Below are positions 37,031 through 46,645 of a DNA stretch of 64,000 bases, piece after piece. Under the pieces are notes generated by a model. That model was not told where the DNA came from. It saw only the letters and a program-made list of their open reading frames with translations, and searched no databases. Both the position numbers and the translations under genes were made by a program. The stretch covers positions 434,001 to 498,000 of the forward strand of contig JAEPOG010000006.1 of the NCBI GenBank assembly GCA_017643025.1. The letters run 5' to 3'. This stretch comes from Rhizobiaceae bacterium (lineage in GTDB: Bacteria; Pseudomonadota; Alphaproteobacteria; Rhizobiales; Rhizobiaceae). Each line of letters opens with the position of its first letter. Within the stretch, counting starts at the first letter, position 1.

Positions 37031-37855
37031 TCACCATCCCCACAAGGCGCGATACCCGATGACCAGCTGCACGCGCATGCCGGAAATTCCCGGCACCTTG
37101 TCGAACGCCGCTTCAGGTCCTTTGCCCAACGTTCGCAGATATGCCGGTATGGGAGCCAGCGGCAGAAACGCTGGCCGTACCCCTTGCGGAATCTCCTTGG
37201 CCTGCCGCTCGAATGCGCTCCAATGCTCGCGCGCCAGCGCGATCGTGGCCGAAATCGCACGCGCGGCCGCTTCCCTGTTGTCCCCGGCGATCAGTTCTGC
37301 GGGAGACGTACCCGCAGAGGCAAGCAGACCGCCGGGGAGATAGCACTGGCCCCGCGCCCTGTGCAGCGGCAGCAGGCGCAGCAGGCCCGTTATGGCCTGG
37401 GCGCAGCCCGCATGTCCCGCCGCGCCGGCGAGGCTCGGCGCTGCGTCGCGATCGAGGATCATCAGCGCCAGCTGAATGAGAGCCGAGGCTGTTTCGCCGC
37501 AATAGCCTTCGAGCGTCGTGCGGTCGGGCATCGGATCGTCATAGAGATCGAATATGCGTGCTTCGAGCATGCGCTCGAAGGCGCTAACCGGCAGTTGGCA
37601 TGCGGCAACCGCCTCAATCAGGGCATCGGCGACTGGGTTACCAGTCGGCGCACCTGCGGCAATCGCATCGCGCCACCATTGCAGGCGCACCTCACCCGCC
37701 ATCGGGTCGCGTATGCGATCGCGAACGGCAGCGATTTCGGCGTTGAAGGCATAGAGCGCAGTTAGCTCAGCGCGTTTTTCGGCGGCGGCATAGAGCGTCG
37801 AGATGTAGCGGTCGCGGTCGGCCTCGCGCAGCAGGTTTGCGACGTGCCCGTCCAT
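37031..37855 (-). CDS. Squalene/phytoene synthase-family protein, probably non-catalytic (NDUFAF6-like)
   Basis: A protein of 274 residues with the trans-isoprenyl-diphosphate synthase fold signature ADRDRYISTLYA and the helix LYAFNAEIAAVRDR. Active phytoene synthases have an Asp-rich DDxxD at this helix and a second DxxxD in the NILRD motif. Here the first reads EIAAV and the second ITGLLRLLPLHRARGQCYLP, so both lack the diphosphate-binding aspartates. No carotenoid genes are near. It is next to a Mth938/NDUFAF3-like gene, so an assembly role for respiratory complex I is more likely than isoprenoid synthesis (inference). Confidence 0.8.
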   Translation of the reverse strand: MDGHVANLLREADRDRYISTLYAAAEKRAELTALYAFNAEIAAVRDRIRDPMAGEVRLQWWRDAIAAGAPTGNPVADALIEAVAACQLPVSAFERMLEARIFDLYDDPMPDRTTLEGYCGETASALIQLALMILDRDAAPSLAGAAGHAGCAQAITGLLRLLPLHRARGQCYLPGGLLASAGTSPAELIAGDNREAAARAISATIALAREHWSAFERQAKEIPQGVRPAFLPLAPIPAYLRTLGKGPEAAFDKVPGISGMRVQLVIGYRALWGW

Positions 37856-37856
37856 C

Positions 37857-38246
37857 TCAGTCGACGGCGATCAGCGCGGCCGCCACCACCCTGTCTTCGG
37901 CCAGAAGCACATTGTAGGTTCGCACAGCCGCGCCTGTCGCCATCGCTTCAACGGCGATCCCGGCCTGCGACAGCGCCTCGCGCAAAGGCTGAGAAAGACG
38001 CACGATATCGGTGCCGGCCCCAATCAGCAGTATCTCGATGCCGGCGGCCTCCGCCAGCACCTTGTCGAACCTTGCTACGGTCAAGTCGGACGCAGACGCC
38101 GCATCCCATCCGTGAATACCCGAAGGCAAACACAGGATGGAGCCGCGATGCGACATGTCGGCAAAGCGAAAGCCGCCATTGCCATAGGCATCGATCGGCG
38201 CGCGGCCCGGGAAATGGGCCTCGCGGATGACGATGCCCGCGTTCAT
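37857..38246 (-). CDS. Mth938-like domain protein (NDUFAF3 homologue)
   Basis: A protein of 129 residues with the Mth938/DUF498 pattern: REAHFPGRAPIDAYGNGGFR, HRGSILCLPSGIHGW, and EILLIGAGTDIVRLSQPLRE. The human homologue NDUFAF3 assembles complex I, and linkage of such genes to secDF in bacteria is known. Here it lies six bases after secDF and one base before the phytoene-synthase-like gene, all on one strand. Confidence 0.85.
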   Translation of the reverse strand: MNAGIVIREAHFPGRAPIDAYGNGGFRFADMSHRGSILCLPSGIHGWDAASASDLTVARFDKVLAEAAGIEILLIGAGTDIVRLSQPLREALSQAGIAVEAMATGAAVRTYNVLLAEDRVVAAALIAVD

Positions 38247-38252
38247 CGCGCG

Positions 38253-40808
38253 TCAGGCCTTGGTGGCCTGAGCCGGCGTTCCGGGCTTGTGTTCGATGCC
38301 CTCGCCGAATGTCTCCGGCCGCAGCTTGAACAAGATCAGCAGCGGCCCCGCGATGAAGATTGACGAGTAGGTTCCGATCACGATGCCGAAGATCATGGCG
38401 ATGGTGAACGACGCGATCACCTCGCCACCGAATGCCCACAGAGCGATCAGCGCTACCAGCGTGGTCGCGCCGGTGAGGATCGTACGCGACAATGTCTGGT
38501 TTACCGTCAGGTCGATCAGGTCGGCCAACGGCATCTTCTTGTATTTGCGTAGATTCTCGCGGATTCGGTCATAGACGACGACCGTGTCGTTGATCGAGTA
38601 GCCGACGACCGTCAGCACCGCCGCGATACTGCTCAGATTGAATTCGAGCCCGGTGATTACGTAGAAGCCGATCACCATGACCACGTCATGCAGCGTCGCC
38701 ACGATGGCGCCGATGGCGAATTGCCATTCGAACCTCAGCCAGATGTAGACCAGCATGGCAAACAGAGCGGCTATAACCGCGATCGTGCCGGCGCGCGCCA
38801 GTTCAGCCGAAATCGTCGGGCCCACCACCTCCTGGCGGCGGAATTCATAGTCAGCCGCAAGTTCGTTGCGAACGAGCTGCATGGCCGATTGTTCGGCCGC
38901 ATCGCCGCCTTCCTGCGCGCTTACGCGGATGAGCAACTCGCGGGGCGAGCCGAATTCCTGCACCTGAACCTCGCCGAGGTTGAGCGCCTCGAGCCGGGTG
39001 CGCACGTCGGAAATGTCGGCCTGCTCCTGCTTGGCCTGCACCTCGAGCAGCGAGCCGCCTCGGAAGTCGATGCCCATGTTCATCTGGACCGTGAAGAACA
39101 GCACGGCCGCGAGGACGGATAGTGCCGCCGACGCCGTGAAGGCGAAGTTGCGCAGGCGCATGAAGCGGATCTTAGTGTCGTCGGGGATCATCTTCACCAG
39201 ACCGCGCGGCAGTTCCGTCGGGCGCCGCTGACGCAGCCAGATGGCGATCATCCACCGCGTCAACAGGAACGCCGTGAACACCGTCGTCACGATGCCGATG
39301 GCCAGCGTGACGGCGAAGCCGCGGATCGGGCCGGAGCCGAGATAGAACATGATCACCGCCGCGATGAGCGTGGTGACGTTGGCGTCGATGATGGTCGACA
39401 TGGCGTTGCGGAAGCCGGCATCGAGTGATTGCACGAGCGACCGCCCTTGCGCCCTCTCCTCGCGCACGCGCTCGAAGATGATGACGTTGGAATCGACCGC
39501 CATGCCGATCGTCAGAACGATGCCCGCAATGCCCGGCAGCGTCAGCGTTGCGCCGAGTCCCGACAATATGCCGATAATCATCGCGACGTTGGCGACCAGC
39601 GCGATGTTGGCGATGATGCCGAGTGAGCCATAGGCCAGCACCATGAAGGCGACGACGCCCAGCGCCGAGATGATCGATGCGATCTGGCCGGCAGCGATGG
39701 AGTCGGCGCCAAGGCTCGGGCCGACCGTCCGCTCCTCAACGATCTTCAGGTCGGCAGGCAGTGCACCGGCACGAAGCAGAACTGCGAGATCATTGGCGCT
39801 CTGCGCATTGAAATCGCCCGATATTTGGCCGCTGCCACCGGTAATCGGCTCGCGAATGACCGGTGCGGAAATAACCTGATCGTCGAGAATGATGGCAAAG
39901 CGCTTGCCAACGTTCTTCGTCGTGGCCTGACCGAAAGCCTGTCCGCCCCGCTGGTCAAACCTGAACGAAACCACCCACTCGCCGGTCCGCTGATCGGTCG
40001 TCGCCTGAGCGTTTGTCAGGTTTTCGCCGGAAACCAGCACCTCGGTCTGCACGAGATAGGGGATCGGCGGGTCGTCGGTGGAGTACATCACCGTCGCGCC
40101 GACAGGCGGCCGATTGGCGATCGCCTCCTCGACCGGCATCGTTTCGTCCAGCATCTGGAAGGTCAGCTTCGCAGTCTGGCCAAGCAGATCCTTCAGCCGC
40201 TCCGGATCGTCGAGGCCGGGAACCTGAACGAGGATGCGGTCATCGCCCTGGCGCTGGACGATCGGCTCTGTCGTACCGAGTTCGTTGACGCGCCGGCCGA
40301 TCACTTCGACTGATTGGCTGGTCGCCGAAAGCAGATGGTAATTGATGCCCTCGTCGGTAAAGGTGAAACGGAACAGCCCCGGTTCTGGTTCGCTGAAATC
40401 GAGCTCCGTGACGGCGCCAGTTCCGAAGAGGCCCGTCGCCACCGGGTCGGTCAGCGGCGAAAGCACCTCCCTCGCCGCCTCGATTTGTGCTGCATCGCGG
40501 ATGCGGACCTGCACCGCGCGCCCGCTACCGGACAGCCCCGTATAGCCGATCTGCTCCTCGCGCAGCAGCCTGCGCACGTCGTCGCGCACGACTTCGACAC
40601 GATCCGCGAGCAAGCCGTCTCCGTCCACTTCGAGCAGGATGTGCGAGCCGCCGCGCAGGTCGAGGCCAAGCGTCATCGGCTGGTTCGGCAGCCAGTCGGG
40701 CGTTGCGTCGCGGACCGACTGAGGCAGCAGGTTGGGAACGGCGAATGCGAGGCCGACAAGCACCAGGAGCCAGATGAGAATCGACTGCCAGCGCGGGAAA
40801 TAAAGCAT
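38253..40808 (-). CDS. secDF: Protein translocase subunit SecDF (fused)
   Basis: A single chain of 851 residues joining SecD and SecF. The SecD half starts with a membrane segment and LGLDLRGGSHILLEVDGDGL, has a large periplasmic region, then six membrane segments with GIAGIVLTIGMAVDSNVIIF. The SecF half begins near residue 550 with MNMGIDFRGGSLLEVQ and ends with five further segments including GYSINDTVVVYDRIRENLRK. It uses the proton gradient to pull exported proteins through SecYEG. The fused form is normal in Rhizobiales. yajC lies upstream on the same strand. Confidence 0.95.
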   Translation of the reverse strand: MLYFPRWQSILIWLLVLVGLAFAVPNLLPQSVRDATPDWLPNQPMTLGLDLRGGSHILLEVDGDGLLADRVEVVRDDVRRLLREEQIGYTGLSGSGRAVQVRIRDAAQIEAAREVLSPLTDPVATGLFGTGAVTELDFSEPEPGLFRFTFTDEGINYHLLSATSQSVEVIGRRVNELGTTEPIVQRQGDDRILVQVPGLDDPERLKDLLGQTAKLTFQMLDETMPVEEAIANRPPVGATVMYSTDDPPIPYLVQTEVLVSGENLTNAQATTDQRTGEWVVSFRFDQRGGQAFGQATTKNVGKRFAIILDDQVISAPVIREPITGGSGQISGDFNAQSANDLAVLLRAGALPADLKIVEERTVGPSLGADSIAAGQIASIISALGVVAFMVLAYGSLGIIANIALVANVAMIIGILSGLGATLTLPGIAGIVLTIGMAVDSNVIIFERVREERAQGRSLVQSLDAGFRNAMSTIIDANVTTLIAAVIMFYLGSGPIRGFAVTLAIGIVTTVFTAFLLTRWMIAIWLRQRRPTELPRGLVKMIPDDTKIRFMRLRNFAFTASAALSVLAAVLFFTVQMNMGIDFRGGSLLEVQAKQEQADISDVRTRLEALNLGEVQVQEFGSPRELLIRVSAQEGGDAAEQSAMQLVRNELAADYEFRRQEVVGPTISAELARAGTIAVIAALFAMLVYIWLRFEWQFAIGAIVATLHDVVMVIGFYVITGLEFNLSSIAAVLTVVGYSINDTVVVYDRIRENLRKYKKMPLADLIDLTVNQTLSRTILTGATTLVALIALWAFGGEVIASFTIAMIFGIVIGTYSSIFIAGPLLILFKLRPETFGEGIEHKPGTPAQATKA

Positions 40809-40855
40809 GGGAAATATCCGTTAGCGGTGGGACCGCCGATGCGCCTCGAACAGGG

Positions 40856-41203
40856 CTATTTCTTGGCGTCTTTTGCGTTCTGGTTGGCGACAGGCTGGCC
40901 CTTTACGCGAACGTCGGAGATCGTGGAGCGCAGCGCGGTCACCTTGAGGCCGCCGCCAAGGTCGACTTCGAGCTCATTGTCGTCGATAACCTTGGTGACC
41001 TTGCCGACCAGCCCGCCGCCGGTGACGACGCTATCGCCGCGGCGAATGGCTGCCAGCATCTCCCCGCGCTTCTTCATCTGCTGCCGCTGCGGCCGGATGA
41101 TCAGCAGATACATGATCACGAAGATGAGGACGAAAGGCAGTATGCTGACCAGAATATCGGGTCCGCCGGCGCCGGTCTGCGCGTATGCCGGTGTGACAAA
41201 CAT
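40856..41203 (-). CDS. yajC: Preprotein translocase subunit YajC
   Basis: A protein of 115 residues with one N-terminal membrane segment (LVSILPFVLIFVIMYLLIIR) followed by PQRQQMKKRGEMLAAIRRGD and VVTGGGLVGKVTKV, all typical YajC. It belongs to the SecDF-YajC accessory complex and precedes secDF by 47 bases. ATG 41203 (MFVTPAYAQ) is the family-typical start. Confidence 0.94.
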   Translation of the reverse strand: MFVTPAYAQTGAGGPDILVSILPFVLIFVIMYLLIIRPQRQQMKKRGEMLAAIRRGDSVVTGGGLVGKVTKVIDDNELEVDLGGGLKVTALRSTISDVRVKGQPVANQNAKDAKK

Positions 41204-41378
41204 TGAAAGCTCCTGAAAAACGGGCAGGCGGCGCCGCAGAATGCGGCCCGCCAAATTCGGCGCGAATATAGTTCCTCACGCCGCCTTTGCAACCGACGAA
41301 GAAGGCCGAAGCGCGGCTTTTCGCCTCGTCTGCTGCATGTTAGAGGCCACGCGACGCAACGCCCTCTGTGACGGTCTC

Positions 41379-42263
41379 ATGAACGACCAGCCAATCGATC
41401 CGCTCGGCGCAAAGCTCGACCGCATCATCGCGGCGCTGGAGCGCATGGCGCCGCCCGAGGGGGCGCCGGCCGACTTCCGTGCGGCGGACTGCTTCGTCTG
41501 GAACGCCGAGCAGGTGCAGCTGGAGCCGGTCGCACGCGTCAACCGGATCGATATCGCCCTTATTCGCGGCGTCGACCGCGTGCGCGACATATTGGTCGAC
41601 AATACGCGCCGCTTCGCCGGCGGCATGCCCGCCAACAACGTGCTCCTGTGGGGCGCGCGCGGCATGGGCAAGTCATCGCTGGTGAAGGCCGCTCATGCCT
41701 TCGTGAATGCGACGGAGAACCTGGCCAGTCCCCTGAAACTGATCGAGATTCACCGCGAGGACATCGCCACCCTGCCCCGCCTTCTGGCGGCACTGAAGGA
41801 GGCGCAGCACCGCTTCATCCTGTTCTGCGACGATCTCTCCTTCGACCACGACGACACGTCTTACAAGTCATTGAAGGCGGCGCTTGAAGGCGGGGTCGAG
41901 GGCCGGCCGGACAATGTCGTGTTCTACGCGACGTCGAACCGCCGCCATCTGCTGCCGCGCGACATGATCGAAAACGAACGCTCGACCGCCATCAACCCTT
42001 CGGAGGCGGTTGAGGAGAAGGTGTCGCTGTCCGACCGCTTCGGCCTTTGGCTTGGCTTCCACAAGTGCTCACAGGACGACTATCTCGAGATGATCGACGG
42101 CTACGTCCGGCATTATCGCCTGAAAACGGATCAGGAGACGCTGCGCGCCGAGGCGCTGGAATGGGCGACGACGCGCGGCAGCCGCTCGGGTCGCGTTGCC
42201 TGGCAATTCATTCAGGATCTGGCTGGAAGGCTGGGACAGCGGCTCGACGAGCCGTCGTCCTGA
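41379..42263 (+). CDS. ATP-binding protein, DUF815 family
   Basis: A P-loop ATPase of 294 residues. Walker A is WGARGMGKSS (about 91-100), Walker B is FILFCDDLSFD, and downstream come FYATSNRRHLLPRD and LSDRFGLWLGFHKCSQ, as in PF05673. The biological role is unknown. ATG 41379 (MNDQPIDPL) is used; the open frame extends upstream but without a ribosome site. It is divergent from yajC. Confidence 0.87.
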   Translation: MNDQPIDPLGAKLDRIIAALERMAPPEGAPADFRAADCFVWNAEQVQLEPVARVNRIDIALIRGVDRVRDILVDNTRRFAGGMPANNVLLWGARGMGKSSLVKAAHAFVNATENLASPLKLIEIHREDIATLPRLLAALKEAQHRFILFCDDLSFDHDDTSYKSLKAALEGGVEGRPDNVVFYATSNRRHLLPRDMIENERSTAINPSEAVEEKVSLSDRFGLWLGFHKCSQDDYLEMIDGYVRHYRLKTDQETLRAEALEWATTRGSRSGRVAWQFIQDLAGRLGQRLDEPSS

Positions 42264-42274
42264 GCGGGTAGCAC

Positions 42275-42304
42275 AAAGAAAACCCCGCCCAGTGACGGGC
42301 GGGG
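42275..42304 (-). terminator. Terminator of the LytM-factor gene
   Basis: CCCCGCCC (42283-42290) and GGGCGGGG (42297-42304) form a perfect eight-base stem. On the minus strand TTTTCTTT follows, so it ends transcription of the gene at 42359-43753. It also lies 20 bases after the convergent DUF815 gene and may stop that transcript. Confidence 0.75.
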
Positions 42305-42358
42305 AATTCCGCGGTCTGACTGGAGGTTTGGCAGACCGCCTGTTGTCTGTTGGAACGG

Positions 42359-43753
42359 CTACTCGAGATATTTGACCGGATCGACGGGCGACGAGTCTTT
42401 GCGTACCTCGAAGTGCAGCTTCGGCGAGCCGGCGTTGCCGGACAGGCCAGAGCGCGCGATCTCCTGGCCACGGCGAACCGTCGTGCCGCGCGATACGGTG
42501 ATTTCGCTGTTGTGGCCGTAAACGGTGACAATGCCGTTGTCGTGCCGCACCAGAACGGTGTTGCCGAAATCCTTCAATCCATCGCCGGCATAGATGACGA
42601 CGCCGTTTTCGGCTGCCTTGACCGGCGTACCCTCCGGGACGGCGATATCGACGCCGTCGTTGCGCTTGCCGTCACTCTGGCTGCCAAACGCCGACACGAC
42701 GCGACCGTGGACCGGCCAGCGCAGGCGCCCGACACCGGTGGAATCCGGGGCGGCCGAGGTATCCTGAACGACGGCATCGATTTCGGTTTCCTGCGGCTTG
42801 GGCGCGGCCGGGCTCTCAGCCGGCTTCGTCACACCGCCGGTCACGATGGGATCGACGCCGGGCGGCAGTGCCGATGGCGCGCTTGCCTGTATGGTGGCGC
42901 CCGGAATGACCAGCTTCTGTCCGATCCTGATCAGGCCGCTGTCGAGCCCGTTGGCCGATTTGATGGCGCTGGTGGAGCTACCCGTCTTCTGCGCGATGCC
43001 GGAAAGCGTATCGCCCGCGACAACGGTGTAGACCGCGCCGGTGGTGGCGGTCCGAACAGGCTCCTGCCTCGGCGCGACCGGTTCACGCAGGCGTTCCGAC
43101 TGCTGCGCCGCTGCCTGACGCTCGCCGACGCCGGCTGAGGGCAGCGGAGCGTTGACCGGCAGTCGGTCCGCCTTGGGGGCGGCGCCGGTGGGCGCGGCCG
43201 GTGCTGGCAATTGCTGGATGGATCCCGTCGTGGTGCGATCGATGTTGGCCGAAGGTGCCGGCGCGCCGATCGGCTGACGCGCCACCTGCCCTGTGGAGAT
43301 CGGAGCCGGCGCGGTCGGGAATGGCTGAACCGCCGCTGACTGCGGCGCAGGGAGAGGCTGACGTGGCGCGGCCGCCGCTGCGCCAATGTCGGCCGACGGT
43401 GTCGGAGCCGGACGACCCAGCCGCGTGATTCGCTGCAGCAGCCCGGGTTTGCGCGCCTGCGTATTGCCGATCGACGCCGTCGTCGTCAGGTCGATGTTGC
43501 CGACGCGAGACGGATCGTCACCCGGATAGGGCTGCGGGTCCTGGTAGGGTTGGTTCTGGGCGGCCTGGTTCTGGTAGACCGGCGCGGCCTGCGCCTGCTG
43601 GGTCTGCACAGGCTGATTGGCCGTGCTTGCCGTCAGGCCATGGTCGAAGCGCATGAGGTCTGAACTGCAGCCTGCTGCAAGGCCGCATACAAGCAGGATC
43701 GCCGCCCCCCGCCCAAGCAGGCGCCTGTTTCGCGTCAGGATGGAACACTGCAT
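42359..43753 (-). CDS. LysM/M23-domain lipoprotein, degenerate LytM factor (NlpD/DipM-like)
   Basis: A protein of about 464 residues. A lipoprotein signal has its lipobox ending at Cys29 (GLAAGC). A long Pro/Gln/Ala-rich linker leads to one LysM domain (VYTVVAGDTLSGIAQKTGSS to IGQKLVIPG) and a C-terminal M23 domain. Two zinc-site positions have changed: the first ligand motif reads NDGVDIA instead of H-x-G-x-D, and the HxH motif reads KLHFEV. It should therefore not cut peptidoglycan itself but may activate amidases at the septum. It follows surE-pcm as in the classical surE-pcm-nlpD order. GTG 43768 is an alternative start. Confidence 0.86.
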   Translation of the reverse strand: MQCSILTRNRRLLGRGAAILLVCGLAAGCSSDLMRFDHGLTASTANQPVQTQQAQAAPVYQNQAAQNQPYQDPQPYPGDDPSRVGNIDLTTTASIGNTQARKPGLLQRITRLGRPAPTPSADIGAAAAAPRQPLPAPQSAAVQPFPTAPAPISTGQVARQPIGAPAPSANIDRTTTGSIQQLPAPAAPTGAAPKADRLPVNAPLPSAGVGERQAAAQQSERLREPVAPRQEPVRTATTGAVYTVVAGDTLSGIAQKTGSSTSAIKSANGLDSGLIRIGQKLVIPGATIQASAPSALPPGVDPIVTGGVTKPAESPAAPKPQETEIDAVVQDTSAAPDSTGVGRLRWPVHGRVVSAFGSQSDGKRNDGVDIAVPEGTPVKAAENGVVIYAGDGLKDFGNTVLVRHDNGIVTVYGHNSEITVSRGTTVRRGQEIARSGLSGNAGSPKLHFEVRKDSSPVDPVKYLE

Positions 43754-43840
43754 CACTTTTACCCGCACCCGGTACTCGTCCGTGCGGCATTAAAGCGCGT
43801 TAATCTTACTGGGCGGTTAAGCGGCGGCGATTGCTGCTGA

Positions 43841-44494
43841 TCAGAGTACGGCGGCCACGCCGCTTGCGAGTGGCTGCAGCCGCACCGCGCACAAATCCTC
43901 GCGTTCGAAGCGGCTGCCGAGCTTGGTGAGCTTGACCAGCACCTGCTCGCCTTCCGCCTCCCCGATCGGCGCCACCATGACGCCGCCGGTCGCAAGCTGA
44001 TCGGCAAAGCCCCGCGGCATGGCGTCGAATGCAGCCCACACCACGATCCGGTCGAACGGGCCGTCAGCGGCCGCGCCCTGCGCGGCATCAGCCTGCTTGG
44101 CGAAGGCATTGGTCAGTCCCAGCGCTTGGAACCGCTGCGTTGCCTCGTCGCGTAGCCGTTTGTAGCGATCGAAGGTGAGTACCCTCCCCGCCATGCACGC
44201 CATGACGGCGGCTGTGAAGCCGGTGCCGGTGCCGATCTCCAGCACCCGATGGCCTTCATGAATATCGAGCGCGGCGAGCGCGCGGGCCTGAATGTCGATG
44301 CCCTCGATCGCCTCGCCGCAGGCGATCGGCAGCATGCGGTTCAGCCAGATCGCATCCGGCCATGCACCGCCGACGAAATCGGCCCGTGGCGTTGCTTCGA
44401 TCGCCTCGAATAGCGGCTTGTTGTCGATGCCGAGTGCGCGCATGCGCAGCAGGAAGGCAGCAAATCCCTCGCGGTCGGCCTGGGAGGCGTTCAT
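43841..44494 (-). CDS. pcm: Protein-L-isoaspartate O-methyltransferase
   Basis: A SAM-dependent methyltransferase of 217 residues. It has [20 protein letters not shown] near residue 33, the cofactor loop [18 protein letters not shown] and [20 protein letters not shown]. It methylates isoaspartyl residues to start repair of aged proteins. Its start overlaps the surE stop by four bases. Confidence 0.88.
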   Translation of the reverse strand: MNASQADREGFAAFLLRMRALGIDNKPLFEAIEATPRADFVGGAWPDAIWLNRMLPIACGEAIEGIDIQARALAALDIHEGHRVLEIGTGTGFTAAVMACMAGRVLTFDRYKRLRDEATQRFQALGLTNAFAKQADAAQGAAADGPFDRIVVWAAFDAMPRGFADQLATGGVMVAPIGEAEGEQVLVKLTKLGSRFEREDLCAVRLQPLASGVAAVL

Positions 44495-45249
44495 CCGAGC
44501 GCCTTTGTGAGCCGATCCTTCACCTCATGCGCGGTGAGATCGAGATGGAGCGGCGTCACCGAGATGTGATCTTCGCGGATGGCCGCGATGTCGGTTCCCG
44601 GGACCGTCTCGGTCTGCTCGCGGCCGAACATCAGCCAATAGTAAGGGAAGCCGCGGCCGTCGCGACGCTCCTCGATGGACAGGCTGTGCACGAGCTTGCC
44701 CTGGTTGGCGACGGCAACGCCCTTCACGGCGTCGGGCGCGCAGCGCGGGAAATTGACGTTGAGCAGCACGCCCGCTGGCAGCGGCGTATCAACCAGCTTG
44801 CGCAGCAGCTTTGGCGCATGCGCCTCCACCGTTTCCCACGGCACCACCCTGCCCTCGGAGGCGAAATTGTATGCCTGGCTGAGCGCGATGGAGCGCACGC
44901 CGAGCAGCGTGCCTTCCATGGCTCCGGCGACGGTGCCCGAATAGGTCACGTCGTCGGCGAGATTGGCGCCGGAATTGACGCCGGAAAGCACGAGGTCAGG
45001 CGGCTCCGGCATCAGCCGGCGCACGCCCATGATGACGCAGTCGGTCGGCGTGCCGCGCAGGGCGAAATGCCGTTCGTCGATCTTCCTGAGACGTAGCGGC
45101 TCAGACAGCGTCAGCGAGTGTGCAAGGCCCGACTGGTCGGCCTCCGGCGCCACAACCCAAATGTCGTCGGTGAGCTGGCGCGCGATGCGCTCCAGCACCG
45201 CCAGCCCTTCGGCGTGGATACCGTCGTCATTGGTCAGAAGGATGCGCAC
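44491..45249 (-). CDS. surE: 5'/3'-nucleotidase SurE
   Basis: A protein of 252 residues with the SurE start [16 protein letters not shown], in which Asp8 and Asp9 bind metal, then [38 protein letters not shown] and LLNVNFP. It dephosphorylates nucleoside monophosphates and short polyphosphate. It lies between serS (three bases apart) and pcm (overlapping) in one minus-strand string. Confidence 0.95.
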   Translation of the reverse strand: MRILLTNDDGIHAEGLAVLERIARQLTDDIWVVAPEADQSGLAHSLTLSEPLRLRKIDERHFALRGTPTDCVIMGVRRLMPEPPDLVLSGVNSGANLADDVTYSGTVAGAMEGTLLGVRSIALSQAYNFASEGRVVPWETVEAHAPKLLRKLVDTPLPAGVLLNVNFPRCAPDAVKGVAVANQGKLVHSLSIEERRDGRGFPYYWLMFGREQTETVPGTDIAAIREDHISVTPLHLDLTAHEVKDRLTKALG

Positions 45250-45252
45250 GCC

Positions 45253-46542
45253 TCAGACTCCGATCTTTTCGAGACCGCCCATATAGGGGCGCAAGGCTTG
45301 CGGAATCGTGACGCTGCCATCCGGGTTCTGGTAGTTCTCCATGACGGCGATCAGCGCGCGGCCGACTGCCACACCCGAACCGTTGAGCGTGTGCACGAAT
45401 TTCGTCTGCTTCTCGCCCTCAACCCGGTAGCGAGCGTCCATGCGACGCGCCTGAAAATCGCCGCACACCGAACAGGAGGAGATTTCGCGATAGGCGTTCT
45501 GGCCGGGCAGCCAGACCTCGATGTCGTAGGTCTTGCGCGCGCCGAAGCCCATGTCGCCGGTGCACAGCACCATCGTGCGGAAGGGCAGTTCGAGCCGCTT
45601 GAGCACTTCTTCGGCACACTGCGTCATACGCTCATGCTCGGCCAGCGAGCTTTCCTGGTCGGTGATCGACACCAGTTCGACCTTGTAGAACTGGTGCTGG
45701 CGGAGCATGCCGCGCGTATCCTTGCCGGCTGAGCCTGCCTCGGACCGGAAACAGGCCGTCAGCGCCGTGAGGCGGATCGGCAGCCGCTCCGCCGCGGTGA
45801 TTTCCTTGGCGACCGAATAGGTCAGCGGCACTTCGGCTGTCGGGATGAGCCATCGCCCGTCAGTCGTCTTGAACAGGTCCGCGGCGAATTTCGGCAGCTT
45901 GTCGGTGCCGTAGGCGGCGTCATCGTTCACCAGCAGCGGCGGCTGGACTTCAGTGTAGCCGTGCTCGGTCGTATGCAGGTCGAGCATAAACTGGCCGAGA
46001 GCGCGCTCAAGCCGCGCAAGTTGGCCCTTGAGGACGGTGAAGCGCGACCCGGAAATCTTCGCCGCCATCTCGAAATCCATGAGGCCGAGAGCCTCGCCGA
46101 TCTCGTAGTGCTCCTTCGACGAATTGGCGCGCTTGGGCTCGCCGTGGCGGTGCGCCTCGACATTGCCGTGCTCGTCCTTACCGACCGGCACGTCGTGGAG
46201 CGGCACGTTGGGGATGACGGCGAGCGCATCGTTGAGCGCAGCGTCGAGCTCGCGCTCCCTGGTCTCGCCCTGCTGGACGAAGCCCTTCAGTTCCGCGACT
46301 TCCGCCTTCAGCTTGTCGGCCAGCGCCTTGTCGCCCTGCGCAAACGCCTTCCCGATCTCCTTCGACGCCGCGTTCTGCTTCGCCTGCGCGTCCTGCAGCG
46401 CGGTCAGATGCGCGCGGCGCGCCTCGTCCTTCGCCACGAGATCGTCGACCGTAGCCTGCGCGTCGCCGGAGGACGAGCCGCGATCCACCAGCGCCTTGAC
46501 GAGAGCCTGCGGGTTTTCGCGTATCCATCTGATGTCGAGCAT
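45253..46542 (-). CDS. serS: Seryl-tRNA synthetase
   Basis: A class II synthetase of 429 residues. The N-terminal coiled-coil tRNA-binding arm spans about 30-105 and is followed by the catalytic core with [48 protein letters not shown] (motif 2) and the C-terminal [20 protein letters not shown] (motif 3). It charges tRNA-Ser. It follows tatC on the same strand. Confidence 0.96.
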   Translation of the reverse strand: MLDIRWIRENPQALVKALVDRGSSSGDAQATVDDLVAKDEARRAHLTALQDAQAKQNAASKEIGKAFAQGDKALADKLKAEVAELKGFVQQGETRERELDAALNDALAVIPNVPLHDVPVGKDEHGNVEAHRHGEPKRANSSKEHYEIGEALGLMDFEMAAKISGSRFTVLKGQLARLERALGQFMLDLHTTEHGYTEVQPPLLVNDDAAYGTDKLPKFAADLFKTTDGRWLIPTAEVPLTYSVAKEITAAERLPIRLTALTACFRSEAGSAGKDTRGMLRQHQFYKVELVSITDQESSLAEHERMTQCAEEVLKRLELPFRTMVLCTGDMGFGARKTYDIEVWLPGQNAYREISSCSVCGDFQARRMDARYRVEGEKQTKFVHTLNGSGVAVGRALIAVMENYQNPDGSVTIPQALRPYMGGLEKIGV

Positions 46543-46645
46543 GTGCGTATGGTCCTGTTCGGCTGGCCGCGTGCGGCGGCGCAGAGCGGGGTAAACCGCA
46601 ATGCGGAGAGTCGCAAGGCCGGGAGTTTCGATGGCGCCCGGGTGG

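Noticed and set aside
37031..37855. Carotenoid or hopanoid biosynthesis gene
   Set aside because: Both catalytic Asp motifs are absent and no isoprenoid genes are adjacent. The call was changed to a non-catalytic family member.
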